DNA from: JBPYCR01 sp051846915 | GTDB lineage: Bacteria; Bacillota; Bacilli; Bacillales; Amphibacillaceae | Assembly: GCF_051846915.1 (NCBI RefSeq) | Contig: NZ_JBPYCR010000007.1 | Span: 57,463 to 121,462 of the forward strand | Length of the DNA stretch: 64,000 nt | Reading direction: 5' to 3' | In this document: one piece after another, positions 26,073 to 33,476 of the stretch | How positions within the stretch are numbered: the first letter of the stretch is position 1 | Layout: the number at the start of each line of letters is the position of its first letter | The notes under the pieces: generated by a model | Told to the model about the DNA's origin: nothing | Database searches by the model: none | What the model saw: only the letters and a program-made list of their open reading frames with translations | Made by a program: the position numbers and the translations under genes

Positions 26073-26705
26073 ATATCCCGCATTTAAGGGATCATATCCA
26101 CACTCGAGGAGAATATATCCGCACTCGAGGAGCTTATATCCACACTCGAGGGGAATATATCCGCACTCAGAAGATTATATCCACACTCGAGGGGAATATA
26201 TCCGCACTCGGAGCTTATATCCACACTCAAGGTGAATATATCCGCACTTGAGGGGAATATATCCGCACTCGAGAGCTTATATCCACACTCAAGGGGAATA
26301 TATCCGCACTCAGAAGCTTATATCCACACTCAAGAGGAATATATCCGCACTCGAGGAGCTTATATCCGCACTCAAGGGGAATATATCCGCACTCGAGAGC
26401 TTATATCCACACTCAAGGCAAGTATATCCGCACTCGGAGCTTATATCCACACTCGAGGGGTATATATCCGCACTCGAGAGCTTATATCCACACTCAAGGG
26501 GAATATATCCGCACTCGGGAGCTTATATCCACACTTGAGGGGAGTATATCCGCACTCGAGAGCTTATATCCACACTTGAGGGGAATATATCCACACTCGA
26601 GGAGCTTATATCCACACTTGAGGGGAGTATATCCGCACTCGAGAGCTTATATCCACACTCAAGGGGTATATATCCGCACTCGAGAACCATATATCCGCAC
26701 CCGAA
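26073..26705. repeat. tandem array of about 31 units of 20-22 bp
   Basis: Degenerate minisatellite with no unique spacers. Two half-unit types alternate: ATATATCCGCACTCGAGAGC and TTATATCCACACTCAAGGGG, giving a 40-43 bp higher-order period. Nearly every unit keeps ATATCC followed by GCAC or ACAC and CTCGAG or CTCAAG. The first unit (ATATCCCGCATTTAAGGG) and the last ones (CCGCACCCGAACG) are more diverged, as in arrays that decay at their ends. Unit length is close to two turns of B-DNA. All three plus-strand frames are open through most of it, a result of lacking stop triplets rather than evidence of a gene. It lies between the NERD gene start and the mbl promoter. Confidence 0.95.
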
Positions 26706-26788
26706 CGAAAACCCGCCCCCTTAAATTTCCGTATAGGAGCAGCAATTCAAACCAAATGGTAAATAAATAGACCTTTGTCGAAAAATGA

Positions 26789-26825
26789 TTCTACAATTTT
26801 TAATTATTTGCAGTTAATTGTAGAA
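26789..26825. repeat. 10-bp perfect inverted repeat upstream of mbl
   Basis: TTCTACAATT and AATTGTAGAA are exact complements separated by 17 bp. The right arm overlaps the -35 of the candidate mbl promoter, so it could be an operator or a transcript hairpin. Confidence 0.7.
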
Positions 26826-26846
26826 GTTTGTGGTAAAATATAATAT
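26818..26846 (+). promoter_or_regulatory. candidate sigma-A promoter of mbl
   Basis: TTGTAG, 17 bp and TAATAT lie about 60 bp before the mbl start. The surroundings are AT-rich, so the match is suggestive only. Confidence 0.45.
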
Positions 26847-26904
26847 TAGTTATGGATTTTCGAATATGCACAGGATTGTATTGTTGCAAGGAGGATTAAA
26901 GCTC

Positions 26905-27906
26905 ATGTTTTCTAGGGATATAGGGATTGATCTTGGAACAGCAAACGTGCTGATCCATGTTAAAGGTAAAGGAATTGTTTTAAATGAACCGGCAGTTGTG
27001 GCCATGGACCGAACGCAAGGGAGAGTTCTTGCTGTTGGGGAAGAAGCACACCGTATGGTCGGTCGTACACCAGGAAATATTGAAGCAATCCGTCCGTTGA
27101 AAGATGGAGTGATTGCTGATTTTGATGTAACAGAAGCAATGTTAAAGCACTTTATAAATAAAATAAATGTTCGCGGATTTTTATCAAAACCAAGAATGTT
27201 GATATGCTGCCCAACGAATATCACGAAAGTTGAGCAAAAGGCGATAAAAGAGGCTGCTGAAAAATCAGGTGGCAGAAAAGTCTATCTTGAGGAAGAACCA
27301 AAAGTGGCTGCGGTCGGCGCCGGTATGGAAATTTTCCAACCGAGCGGAAACATGGTTATCGATATTGGTGGTGGAACAACGGACGTGGCGGTACTATCCA
27401 TGGGAGACATTGTAACGGCAGAATCGATTAAAATGGCCGGTGACAAATTTGATTTTGATATTTTACAGTATATCAAAAAAGAGTACAAACTCCTGATCGG
27501 TGAGCGTACAGCAGAGGATATTAAAGTAAATGTCGCAACTGTATTTCCGGGATCTCGTCACGAAGAAATGGCGATCCGCGGACGGGACATGGTATCCGGG
27601 TTACCTCGAACGATAACCGTTTATTCAGCCGAAATAGAGGAATCGCTGCGTGAATCGGTCGCATTGATTACACAAGCGGCAAAATCCGTCCTTGAACGCA
27701 CTCCACCTGAATTGTCTGCGGATATTATTGATCGCGGTGTAATTTTAACAGGCGGCGGCGCAATGATTCACGGCATAGACCAATTATTGGCTGAAGAACT
27801 TAAGGTGCCTGTATTTATTGCGGAAGAACCGATGAATTGTGTAGCGGCCGGAACAGGTATCATGTTGGAAAACATAGATAAAATTGAACGTAAAAAAATA
27901 ATTTAA
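26905..27906 (+). CDS. mbl: MreB-like cytoskeletal protein Mbl
   Basis: Actin-family protein of 333 residues forming short membrane-associated filaments that organise cylindrical wall synthesis. It has the phosphate loops GIDLGTANVLIHVKGKG and MVIDIGGGTTDVAVLS, and the adenosine motif ILTGGGAMIHGID. The start MFSRDIGIDLGTA is family-typical; the frame is open upstream to 26830, but AAGGAGGA (26888-26895) fits ATG 26905. Location before flhO-flhP, rather than with mreCD, identifies it as Mbl rather than MreB. Confidence 0.95.
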   Translation: MFSRDIGIDLGTANVLIHVKGKGIVLNEPAVVAMDRTQGRVLAVGEEAHRMVGRTPGNIEAIRPLKDGVIADFDVTEAMLKHFINKINVRGFLSKPRMLICCPTNITKVEQKAIKEAAEKSGGRKVYLEEEPKVAAVGAGMEIFQPSGNMVIDIGGGTTDVAVLSMGDIVTAESIKMAGDKFDFDILQYIKKEYKLLIGERTAEDIKVNVATVFPGSRHEEMAIRGRDMVSGLPRTITVYSAEIEESLRESVALITQAAKSVLERTPPELSADIIDRGVILTGGGAMIHGIDQLLAEELKVPVFIAEEPMNCVAAGTGIMLENIDKIERKKII

Positions 27907-27981
27907 AGAATCGTGATAGGGTGGCACAAAGGGATGTACAATCGCCCATTTAACAGATGAGCCAATAAGGAGGTTGACAGC

Positions 27982-28787
27982 TTGCTTAGAGGATTTTACA
28001 CAGCCGCAAGCGGAATGATTGCACAACAGCGGCGTCAGGAAGCACTATCTAATAATATTGCGAACGCAAATACTCCCGGTTACAAAGCGGATGAAGCTAC
28101 GGTACGGGCGTTTCCGGAAATGCTGCTGCAACAAATGGGCTCAAAAAATATTCCGACTGAACGCGGATTGAAATTACCGGTGCAGCAACCAATTGGCAGT
28201 ATAAATACAGGCGTGTATGTTCAGGAGACAATTCCTGATTTTACGCAGGGCGATGTTAAAGCTACCGGGATCTCGACGGATGTCGCTCTTGTGAATCAGT
28301 TGCTTCCGGATGAAACAGGCAGCTTGTTTTTTACGGTGCAAAATGAAGCCGGAGAGACGCGCTATACACGTAATGGTAATTTCACCGTGGATGGACAAGG
28401 TTATCTCGTTACGAATGAAGGGTATTATGTCTCAGCCCAGTACAACCAAATAATCAAAATTTCACCATGTCACCGGAAGGGATTTTAGAAGCCGCTGGGC
28501 AAAATACCCCGCTTGGCATCACTTATATTGCTGATGCAAATAATTTAATTAAAGAAGGTAATGGCTTGTTTCGTGCCGGTGCAGAAGGAGATGCAGTCGC
28601 TTCCGAACTGGCTGGGGCAACATACACAATCAAACAAGGTTTTTTGGAACGTTCCAACGTCGACTCACTGCAATCCATGACGCAAATGATGGAGTCTTAT
28701 CGGATGTTTGAAACGAACCAGCGTGTGTTAAAAGCCTATGATGAAAGTATGGGAAAAACAGTTAATGAAATTGGCCGTTTAGGCTAG
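27982..28787 (+). pseudogene. flhO: flhO, flagellar basal-body rod protein, frameshifted
   Basis: The first frame (27982-28488) begins at TTG after AAGGAGG and encodes MLRGFYTAASGMIAQQRRQE, SNNIANANTPGYK and a body typical of FlgG/FlhO rod proteins. It derails after NEGYYVS and ends at a stop about 20 residues later. The missing remainder continues in another frame (SPVQPNNQNFTMSPEGILEA, open to 28787), including the conserved rod C-terminus SNVDSLQSMTQMMESYRMFE. A one-base deletion near 28425-28440 explains both pieces. It could be a genuine mutation or a sequencing error. The neighbouring flhP is intact, so flagellar loss is not implied. Confidence 0.88.
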
Positions 28788-28797
28788 GAGGTATGTT

Positions 28798-29628
28798 ATG
28801 TCACGTTCTATGATTCAATCCGTAGTTACGATGAATCAGCTGCAGCATAAATTAGATGTTATCGGACATAATTTAGCAAATAGCCAAACGACAGGCTATA
28901 AAAGCAGGGAGACCGAATTCTCTTCTTTGTTATTTCAGCAGATGAATAATTTATCCGACCCGGGAAATGCTACGGGTCGCTTGACGCCTGATGGATTGCG
29001 TATCGGTTCCGGTGCGAAGCTTGGAGGAATCCATACAAATAATGCGCTTGGTTCCATCCAAGAAACGGATCGCGCTCTTGATACTCTGTTGTTACAAGAA
29101 AACACATTATACCAAATAAGTGTAACGGATGGCGGTGCAACGGAAACGCACTATACTCGGGACGGAGCATTTTATTTGCAGCCGGTTAATAATGACACAG
29201 ATGTCATGTTGACGACTAGCGATGGCCACCCTGTCCTAGGGCTTACCGGCCCGATTGTAATCCCACAAGGATTTGATGCAATTGATATTCATCCGAGCGG
29301 ACAAATAACAGTCAAACGTGGCAACGAAACAGAAGTAGTTGGGAACTTAGCGATTGTAGAAGCTGTCCGCCCAAGGTTATTGGAAACAACAGGGCAGAAC
29401 GCCTTTAGACTACCTGATTTAGCTGTCATGGGATATAATTATGATGATATTATTGAAGCAGCAGATCCGACTGTCGATGTACTTAAAAGCGGCGCACTTG
29501 AGCAGTCTAATGTTGACCTTGCCAAACAAATGACTGATTTATTAATGACACAGCGATCTTATCAATTTAATGCACGTACAATTTCGATGGGTGATCAAAT
29601 GCAAGGGTTAATTAACCAGCTCCGTTAA
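28798..29628 (+). CDS. flhP: flagellar basal-body rod protein FlhP
   Basis: Axial rod-type protein of 276 residues, partner of FlhO in the Bacillus flagellar rod/hook-basal structure. It has the N-terminal rod motif HNLANSQTTGYKSRE, the central beta-rich insertion with TRDGAFYLQPV and the C-terminal SNVDLAKQMTDLLMTQRSYQFNAR. The ATG follows TAGGAGGTATGTT, 10 bp after flhO, so the two are cotranscribed. No signal peptide: export is by the flagellar type III system. Confidence 0.93.
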   Translation: MSRSMIQSVVTMNQLQHKLDVIGHNLANSQTTGYKSRETEFSSLLFQQMNNLSDPGNATGRLTPDGLRIGSGAKLGGIHTNNALGSIQETDRALDTLLLQENTLYQISVTDGGATETHYTRDGAFYLQPVNNDTDVMLTTSDGHPVLGLTGPIVIPQGFDAIDIHPSGQITVKRGNETEVVGNLAIVEAVRPRLLETTGQNAFRLPDLAVMGYNYDDIIEAADPTVDVLKSGALEQSNVDLAKQMTDLLMTQRSYQFNARTISMGDQMQGLINQLR

Positions 29629-29659
29629 AAAATTTGAAGTTCGATCGATTACTAATTTT

Positions 29660-29683
29660 TCGGCGATAAAGAAGCCGATTTTT
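29660..29683 (+). terminator. weak terminator after flhP
   Basis: TCGGC and GCCGA form a 5-bp stem over GATAAAGAA, followed by TTTTT. Confidence 0.5.
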
Positions 29684-29708
29684 CAAAAGAATTAAGGTGA
29701 AACAATCC

Positions 29709-29990
29709 ATGAGCCAAGAAAAAAATGAAAAAAATGAATTGACAACTGAAGATCAGCAAGCTAATGATCAGACTAGAAAGCAGAAAAAGGAAAAAAAGAA
29801 ATGGTTAAAGAAACCAAGAAGACGCATTTTTCCTATTGGTTTGCGCATCGTTTTTGTTCTTTTGCTTTTCGCGGCAAGTTTGATGATCGGTTTAATGGTT
29901 GGATATGGAGTGCTGGGTGATGGAGATCCTGCCGATGCATTAAAGAAAGAAACATGGCAACACATTATCGACATCGTCACAAAAAAATAA
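29709..29990 (+). CDS. EpuA-like single-pass membrane protein (DNA-directed RNA polymerase subunit beta-annotated family)
   Basis: Protein of 93 residues. The first 40 are very charged (Lys, Glu, Gln), followed by RRIFPIGLRIVFVLLLFAAS, a membrane helix, and a short outer tail (DPADALKKETWQHIIDIVTKK). This layout matches the EpuA family (PF11772), often misnamed RNA polymerase subunit beta; it is not part of the polymerase core. The start is ATG 29709, with AAGGTGA upstream; GTG 29697 overlaps that site. Function is not established. Confidence 0.75.
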   Translation: MSQEKNEKNELTTEDQQANDQTRKQKKEKKKWLKKPRRRIFPIGLRIVFVLLLFAASLMIGLMVGYGVLGDGDPADALKKETWQHIIDIVTKK

Positions 29991-30027
29991 AACAAGTGGG
30001 CAATATCAGATTCTTATTTATGAAACA

Positions 30028-30060
30028 AACACGTTCGCCAGTAGTGAGCGAACGCGCGTT
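30028..30060. terminator. bidirectional terminator hairpin
   Basis: CGTTCGC and GCGAACG form a perfect stem over a 9-nt loop, flanked by AAAC and GTTT. It serves the converging EpuA-like gene and the small minus-strand gene at 30115. Confidence 0.7.
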
Positions 30061-30114
30061 TCCTAACTTGAAAATCATTCAATTTTTATACAAAACGTAA
30101 GGCATCAGTATTTG

Positions 30115-30261
30115 TTAGAGTGGCTTCCTGCCTGTAATAAGTCTAATGATTAGCACAACTAATGCAATCACAAGTAAAATGTGAATAAGGCCTCCAGCAA
30201 TTTCAAATGAAAACCCGAGTAGCCACAAAATAATTAAAATAACAAATATCGTCCAAAGCAT
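30115..30261 (-). CDS. Lmo0937/DUF5670-family small membrane protein
   Basis: Very short gene of 48 residues. The protein starts MLWTIFVILIILWLLGFSFE, continues IAGGLIHILLVIALVVLIIR and ends LITGRKPL, giving two membrane helices. This is the usual look of Lmo0937/DUF5670 proteins, common in Bacilli and often stress-linked. The ATG at 30261 is preceded by a strong AAGGAGGTG site, supporting translation. It converges with the upstream EpuA-like gene and shares the hairpin near 30040. No clear stress promoter was recognised. Confidence 0.85.
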   Translation of the reverse strand: MLWTIFVILIILWLLGFSFEIAGGLIHILLVIALVVLIIRLITGRKPL

Positions 30262-30408
30262 AACAAGCACCTCCTTATATCTTGATAGATGGTGTAATAA
30301 TACGTGTTTGGTTTAATACATTTTTCGGACGAAGAGGTACATCTGTTACTTATAAAATACATATAGCCAATTTTAGTGCCGTTTAAACATTTTTTTGGAG
30401 TTGATTAG

Positions 30409-30828
30409 ATGGATGTAAATGAAATTAAAAACATAATCCCACATCGCTATCCTTTTTTGTTTGTCGATCAAGTACTTGAAAAAGAGGAAGGCAAGCGAGT
30501 TGTCGGTTTAAAAAATGTAACGGTAAATGAGCCATTTTTCCAAGGACATTTCCCTGATTATCCAGTAATGCCCGGCGTGTTAATTCTTGAAGCGCTAGCT
30601 CAAGTTGGTGCGATTGCCGTACTTGATATAAAGGAAAACAAAGGGAAAATTGGATTTTTAGCCGGCGTGGACAAATGTCGATTTAAACGGCAAGTTCAAC
30701 CGGGGGATCAATTAAAATTGGAAGTGGAAATATTGCGCATGAAAGGACCTATCGGAAAAGGAAAAGGTGTTGCAACCGTTGACGGTGAGCTTGCATGTGA
30801 AGCAGAAATAATGTTTGCTATTAAATAA
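30409..30828 (+). CDS. fabZ: 3-hydroxyacyl-[acyl-carrier-protein] dehydratase FabZ
   Basis: Type II fatty acid synthesis dehydratase of 139 residues with a hot-dog fold. The catalytic His47 is in FFQGHFPDYPVMPG and Glu61 in LILEALAQVGA. IIPHRYPFLFVDQVLE is the family N-terminus. The ATG follows TTTGGAGTTGATTAG. It is a single gene here, closed by its own terminator. In B. subtilis fabZ (ywpB) also lies near the flhOP-mbl region. Confidence 0.96.
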   Translation: MDVNEIKNIIPHRYPFLFVDQVLEKEEGKRVVGLKNVTVNEPFFQGHFPDYPVMPGVLILEALAQVGAIAVLDIKENKGKIGFLAGVDKCRFKRQVQPGDQLKLEVEILRMKGPIGKGKGVATVDGELACEAEIMFAIK

Positions 30829-30849
30829 ATGAATAATTGATTCTTTAAA

Positions 30850-30873
30850 CCTCTATTTATATAGAGGCTTTTT
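30850..30873 (+). terminator. terminator after fabZ
   Basis: CCTCTAT and ATAGAGG pair over TTAT, followed by CTTTTT. Confidence 0.85.
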
Positions 30874-30956
30874 CATTTTCATAAAAAAATCTGTATCACT
30901 TAGCTAAAAGTGGTTAAGCTAAAATGGAAATCCAAATGACAAAGGAGGGAAGTCGG

Positions 30957-31277
30957 ATGAAAAGGAACTTATTATTGAAACTTTGTGCACCGCTAATTGT
31001 TTTAGCGCTTGTAACAGCTTGTGGAACAACAGATGATTCGCCGGGTGACGACAATAACGACGCTCCGATGAATGAAGAAAACAATGATGAACTGAATAAC
31101 AACGAGGATCAAATGGATAATGGAGATAATAACAACGATATGGGCAATGGGAACCAAGATAATAACAACGACATGGGCAACGATAATAACAATAATCCTG
31201 CTGACAATGATAACATGAACGAACCTGATTTGAATGATAATAATGGTGAAATGAATAATAATAACAACCAACAATAG
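30957..31277 (+). CDS. Asn/Asp-rich lipoprotein
   Basis: Predicted lipoprotein of 106 residues. A basic start and hydrophobic core lead to the lipobox LVTAC with Cys22. The mature part is almost entirely Asn, Asp, Met, Gly, Pro and Glu, arranged as imperfect repeats of NNNDMGN and NNDE types, so it should be unstructured and acidic. The ATG at 30957 follows AAAGGAGGG; an upstream ATG at 30924 is rejected. Family assignment is not possible from such low-complexity sequence. It could bind divalent cations or act as a spacer at the membrane, but this is only inference. Confidence 0.75.
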   Translation: MKRNLLLKLCAPLIVLALVTACGTTDDSPGDDNNDAPMNEENNDELNNNEDQMDNGDNNNDMGNGNQDNNNDMGNDNNNNPADNDNMNEPDLNDNNGEMNNNNNQQ

Positions 31278-31358
31278 GTTGATGTTTTCAAGTATGGATT
31301 GCAAAATTCCCTATTAAAAAGCTGGGGATTTTACACGTTCAATGTCACCCAAATTACT

Positions 31359-31398
31359 AAGCACATTCGCTAAATGTTTAAGCGAGTGTGCTTGTTTT
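31359..31398. terminator. bidirectional terminator
   Basis: AAGCACATTCGCT pairs with AGCGAGTGTGCTT (13 bp, one wobble), with T residues after and A residues before. It lies between the convergent lipoprotein and YjfB-like genes. Confidence 0.75.
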
Positions 31399-31410
31399 GG
31401 TAGAATGAAG

Positions 31411-31599
31411 TTAAATGTTAAGATCAATTCGTGTGCCAAGGGAAGGATGATCCACTTTTTGATTTGATTGTTGCAACATTTCGACCAATTGATTTCCTTG
31501 TTGCTCCGTGAGGTTTTTTGCATGATTCAAAACAGCCAAACCAGCATCAGCTCGAACTTGTTTATTAGCCATTACGACAGACATAGCAGCAATATCCAT
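31411..31599 (-). CDS. YjfB family putative motility protein
   Basis: Protein of 62 residues starting MDIAAMSVVMANKQVRADAG and containing AKNLTEQQGNQLVEMLQQS, closely following the YjfB pattern (MDIAALSM..., ...QANQMVEMMQQS...). YjfB proteins are small, often sigma-D/motility-associated, with unknown biochemistry. The minus-strand start at 31599 follows a good AAAGGGGGAG site; the frame extends 11 codons further, but that reading is less likely. It converges on the lipoprotein gene. Confidence 0.8.
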   Translation of the reverse strand: MDIAAMSVVMANKQVRADAGLAVLNHAKNLTEQQGNQLVEMLQQSNQKVDHPSLGTRIDLNI

Positions 31600-31849
31600 T
31601 TGCACTCCCCCTTTTAAATGTCTATTCTGCAATCAATTATACCATATCCTTCCACTGTTTCGGAAGGTTTTATTCCAGCTAGTGACAAGTGAGAGCTTGT
31701 TAAGCTGTATCCAGATACATTCCAAATCCTCCTAATGCTTTGTAAAAACAATTTCCTTTAACAACTAGCTCATGCTCGCTTTTCCAGTGGCAAATATATA
31801 GATTAAATAGACTGAAAATAGTATAATAAGAGGTTAAAGGAGGCATTGC

Positions 31850-32344
31850 ATGTCAACGGTGATTGTTGTTTCACAGCTCACAAAAGCAATTACAGTAAGT
31901 GATTCCGCTTATTATCGATCGGACGTATGGGAAGGAACGAAAATAAGACACTCCATTTATCCCCCCGAAAAAATACTCGATGACAGTTGTATTTTATTTG
32001 GTTCGAATTTGGAAGGTAGAAAACAAGCTGCAGCAAAATTATTAAAGACAAATACAAAACTGCCGTTTGCCGTTATCCCCTCACAAGGTGTTTACATGAT
32101 TCCAACCGCTTCAACAAGAAATAAACGTTGCATCTATGTATCTTATTTTCACGTCGCGTCTTATGAAGCGAAAGAAAATAAAACCTTTATTTATTTTGCG
32201 GATGGCTCGGGTATGGTAGCCGATACATCTGTGAACAGTTTTGACATGCAATATAAAAAAGCAAGTCAACTCATTGTTCATTCCCATCGCGATGTCATAT
32301 ATAGAAAAGGATACATACCGGTAAACGACCTGCTACCAAAATAA
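31850..32344 (+). CDS. comK: competence transcription factor ComK homologue
   Basis: Protein of 164 residues matching the ComK family, the master activator of DNA uptake genes in Bacillus. Recognisable parts are GRKQAAAKLLKTNTKLPFAV, the conserved VIPSQGVYMIPTASTRN segment followed by CIYVSYFHV, and FADGSGMVADTSVNSFDMQYKKA. The length is somewhat shorter than B. subtilis ComK (192), chiefly at the C-terminus, where MecA/ClpC recognition resides in B. subtilis, so control may differ. The ATG follows AAAGGAGG. It is monocistronic. Whether the organism is competent is not shown. Confidence 0.85.
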   Translation: MSTVIVVSQLTKAITVSDSAYYRSDVWEGTKIRHSIYPPEKILDDSCILFGSNLEGRKQAAAKLLKTNTKLPFAVIPSQGVYMIPTASTRNKRCIYVSYFHVASYEAKENKTFIYFADGSGMVADTSVNSFDMQYKKASQLIVHSHRDVIYRKGYIPVNDLLPK

Positions 32345-32492
32345 GCTTTTCTTAAGCGAATAACTACAACACCTGAATATAAAAATGCACTCAATTTATC
32401 GCATGTTTGGCAGTTTATCTTTTCGCTATTCGGTTTGAATAATAGAAAAAAATCCATGCTCTCGGAGCGGATAAGTTTAACAAAACTTTCAT

Positions 32493-32520
32493 TTTACAAT
32501 AGCTTCAAAACATGTATGAT
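32493..32520 (+). promoter_or_regulatory. candidate sigma-A promoter of the RND operon
   Basis: TTTACA, 16 bp and TATGAT lie about 90 bp before the adaptor gene. Confidence 0.4.
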
Positions 32521-32606
32521 AAGAAAAGAACGCACTATATGACCAAATATTTCAAGCTTGAGCTTGTTGTACATTAAAAGAATTTACCTAGGGGGAATAC
32601 ATACGA

Positions 32607-33476
32607 ATGAAAAAGTTTTGGTACAGTACGATCATTGTCATTTGCATTACAATGATTGCGGCATGCAGTCAGGAAGAGAAAGGAAATACAGAAGAAGATG
32701 TTAATAATAAAACAATCCCGGTTGAAGTGGAAGAAGCGACAACCGATGATTTTATTGTTGAGAAATCAGTTTATGGACGTACCGCACCGGTTACCTCCGT
32801 CCCGGTTATCGTTCAAAATCCGGGTGAAATTGATTCGCTCGATGTGAAAAACGGAGATAAAGTTGAAAAAAATGATCGGATTGGTAAAATAAGTACCCCG
32901 ATGGGTAAACAAAGTGTAAAAGCACAAACAGAAGGTGAAGTTGCCAATTTACAAACGGAAGGCTCCATGGCAACTACGGAGGAGCCAATCGCAATGATCG
33001 TGGACACAGAAGAAATGAATGTTACTTTTTCCGTAACGGCAAATGTACATAAGCTTCTTAAGTATGAAGATAAATGGCCGGTTTTTATTTCCGATGAGGA
33101 ATACGAAGCAGAAATAACATCAATAGGCACGCTGCCGAGTGATACTGGTTTATATTCCATTCAGGCACGTGTTGATAATGCGGACGACGATATTTTAGCC
33201 GGAATGATTGCTGAAATGAGCGTAGAAGAGAAAGTCGTGGAGTCAACAATTATTATTCCTACAGAAGCAGTTGTTGAAGAAGGCGGAGAAACATTTGTTT
33301 ATGTAATTAAAGATAATGAAGCCATTAAAACAGAAGTGAATGTGAAGGAAACACAAACCGACCAATCCGCAGTTGAAGGAGAAATTAAAGAAGGCGATCA
33401 GGTCGTTGTCAGCGGTCAGTTAACACTTTCCGATCAGAGTAAGGTGGAAGTTGTGAAGGAAGGGAAATCATCGTGA
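32607..33476 (+). CDS. RND efflux adaptor subunit (membrane fusion protein), lipoprotein
   Basis: Protein of 289 residues with a lipoprotein leader (MKKFWYSTIIVICITMIAAC, Cys20). It holds the lipoyl/barrel-sandwich halves (EIDSLDVKNGDKVEKNDRIG and QTEGEVANLQTEGSMA) and a beta-barrel/MP domain (GLYSIQARVDNADDDILAGM, VVEEGGETFVYVI). The hairpin usual in Gram-negative adaptors is very short, as expected where no outer-membrane tube exists. Its stop overlaps the pump gene start by four bases, so both are made together. The membrane lipid anchor places it on the outer face. Confidence 0.9.
   Translation: MKKFWYSTIIVICITMIAACSQEEKGNTEEDVNNKTIPVEVEEATTDDFIVEKSVYGRTAPVTSVPVIVQNPGEIDSLDVKNGDKVEKNDRIGKISTPMGKQSVKAQTEGEVANLQTEGSMATTEEPIAMIVDTEEMNVTFSVTANVHKLLKYEDKWPVFISDEEYEAEITSIGTLPSDTGLYSIQARVDNADDDILAGMIAEMSVEEKVVESTIIIPTEAVVEEGGETFVYVIKDNEAIKTEVNVKETQTDQSAVEGEIKEGDQVVVSGQLTLSDQSKVEVVKEGKSS

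Noticed and set aside
26073..26705. The repeat array as a CRISPR locus
   Set aside because: Units are contiguous with no unique spacers, unit sequence alternates and drifts, and no cas genes lie nearby.
26051..26770. Open frames through the array as protein genes
   Set aside because: They exist in all three plus frames at once, lack ribosome sites and encode only the translated repeat.
31002..31304. Minus-strand frame opposite the lipoprotein gene
   Set aside because: It is the antisense shadow of an Asn/Asp codon-rich gene, giving an Ile/Val-rich artefact.
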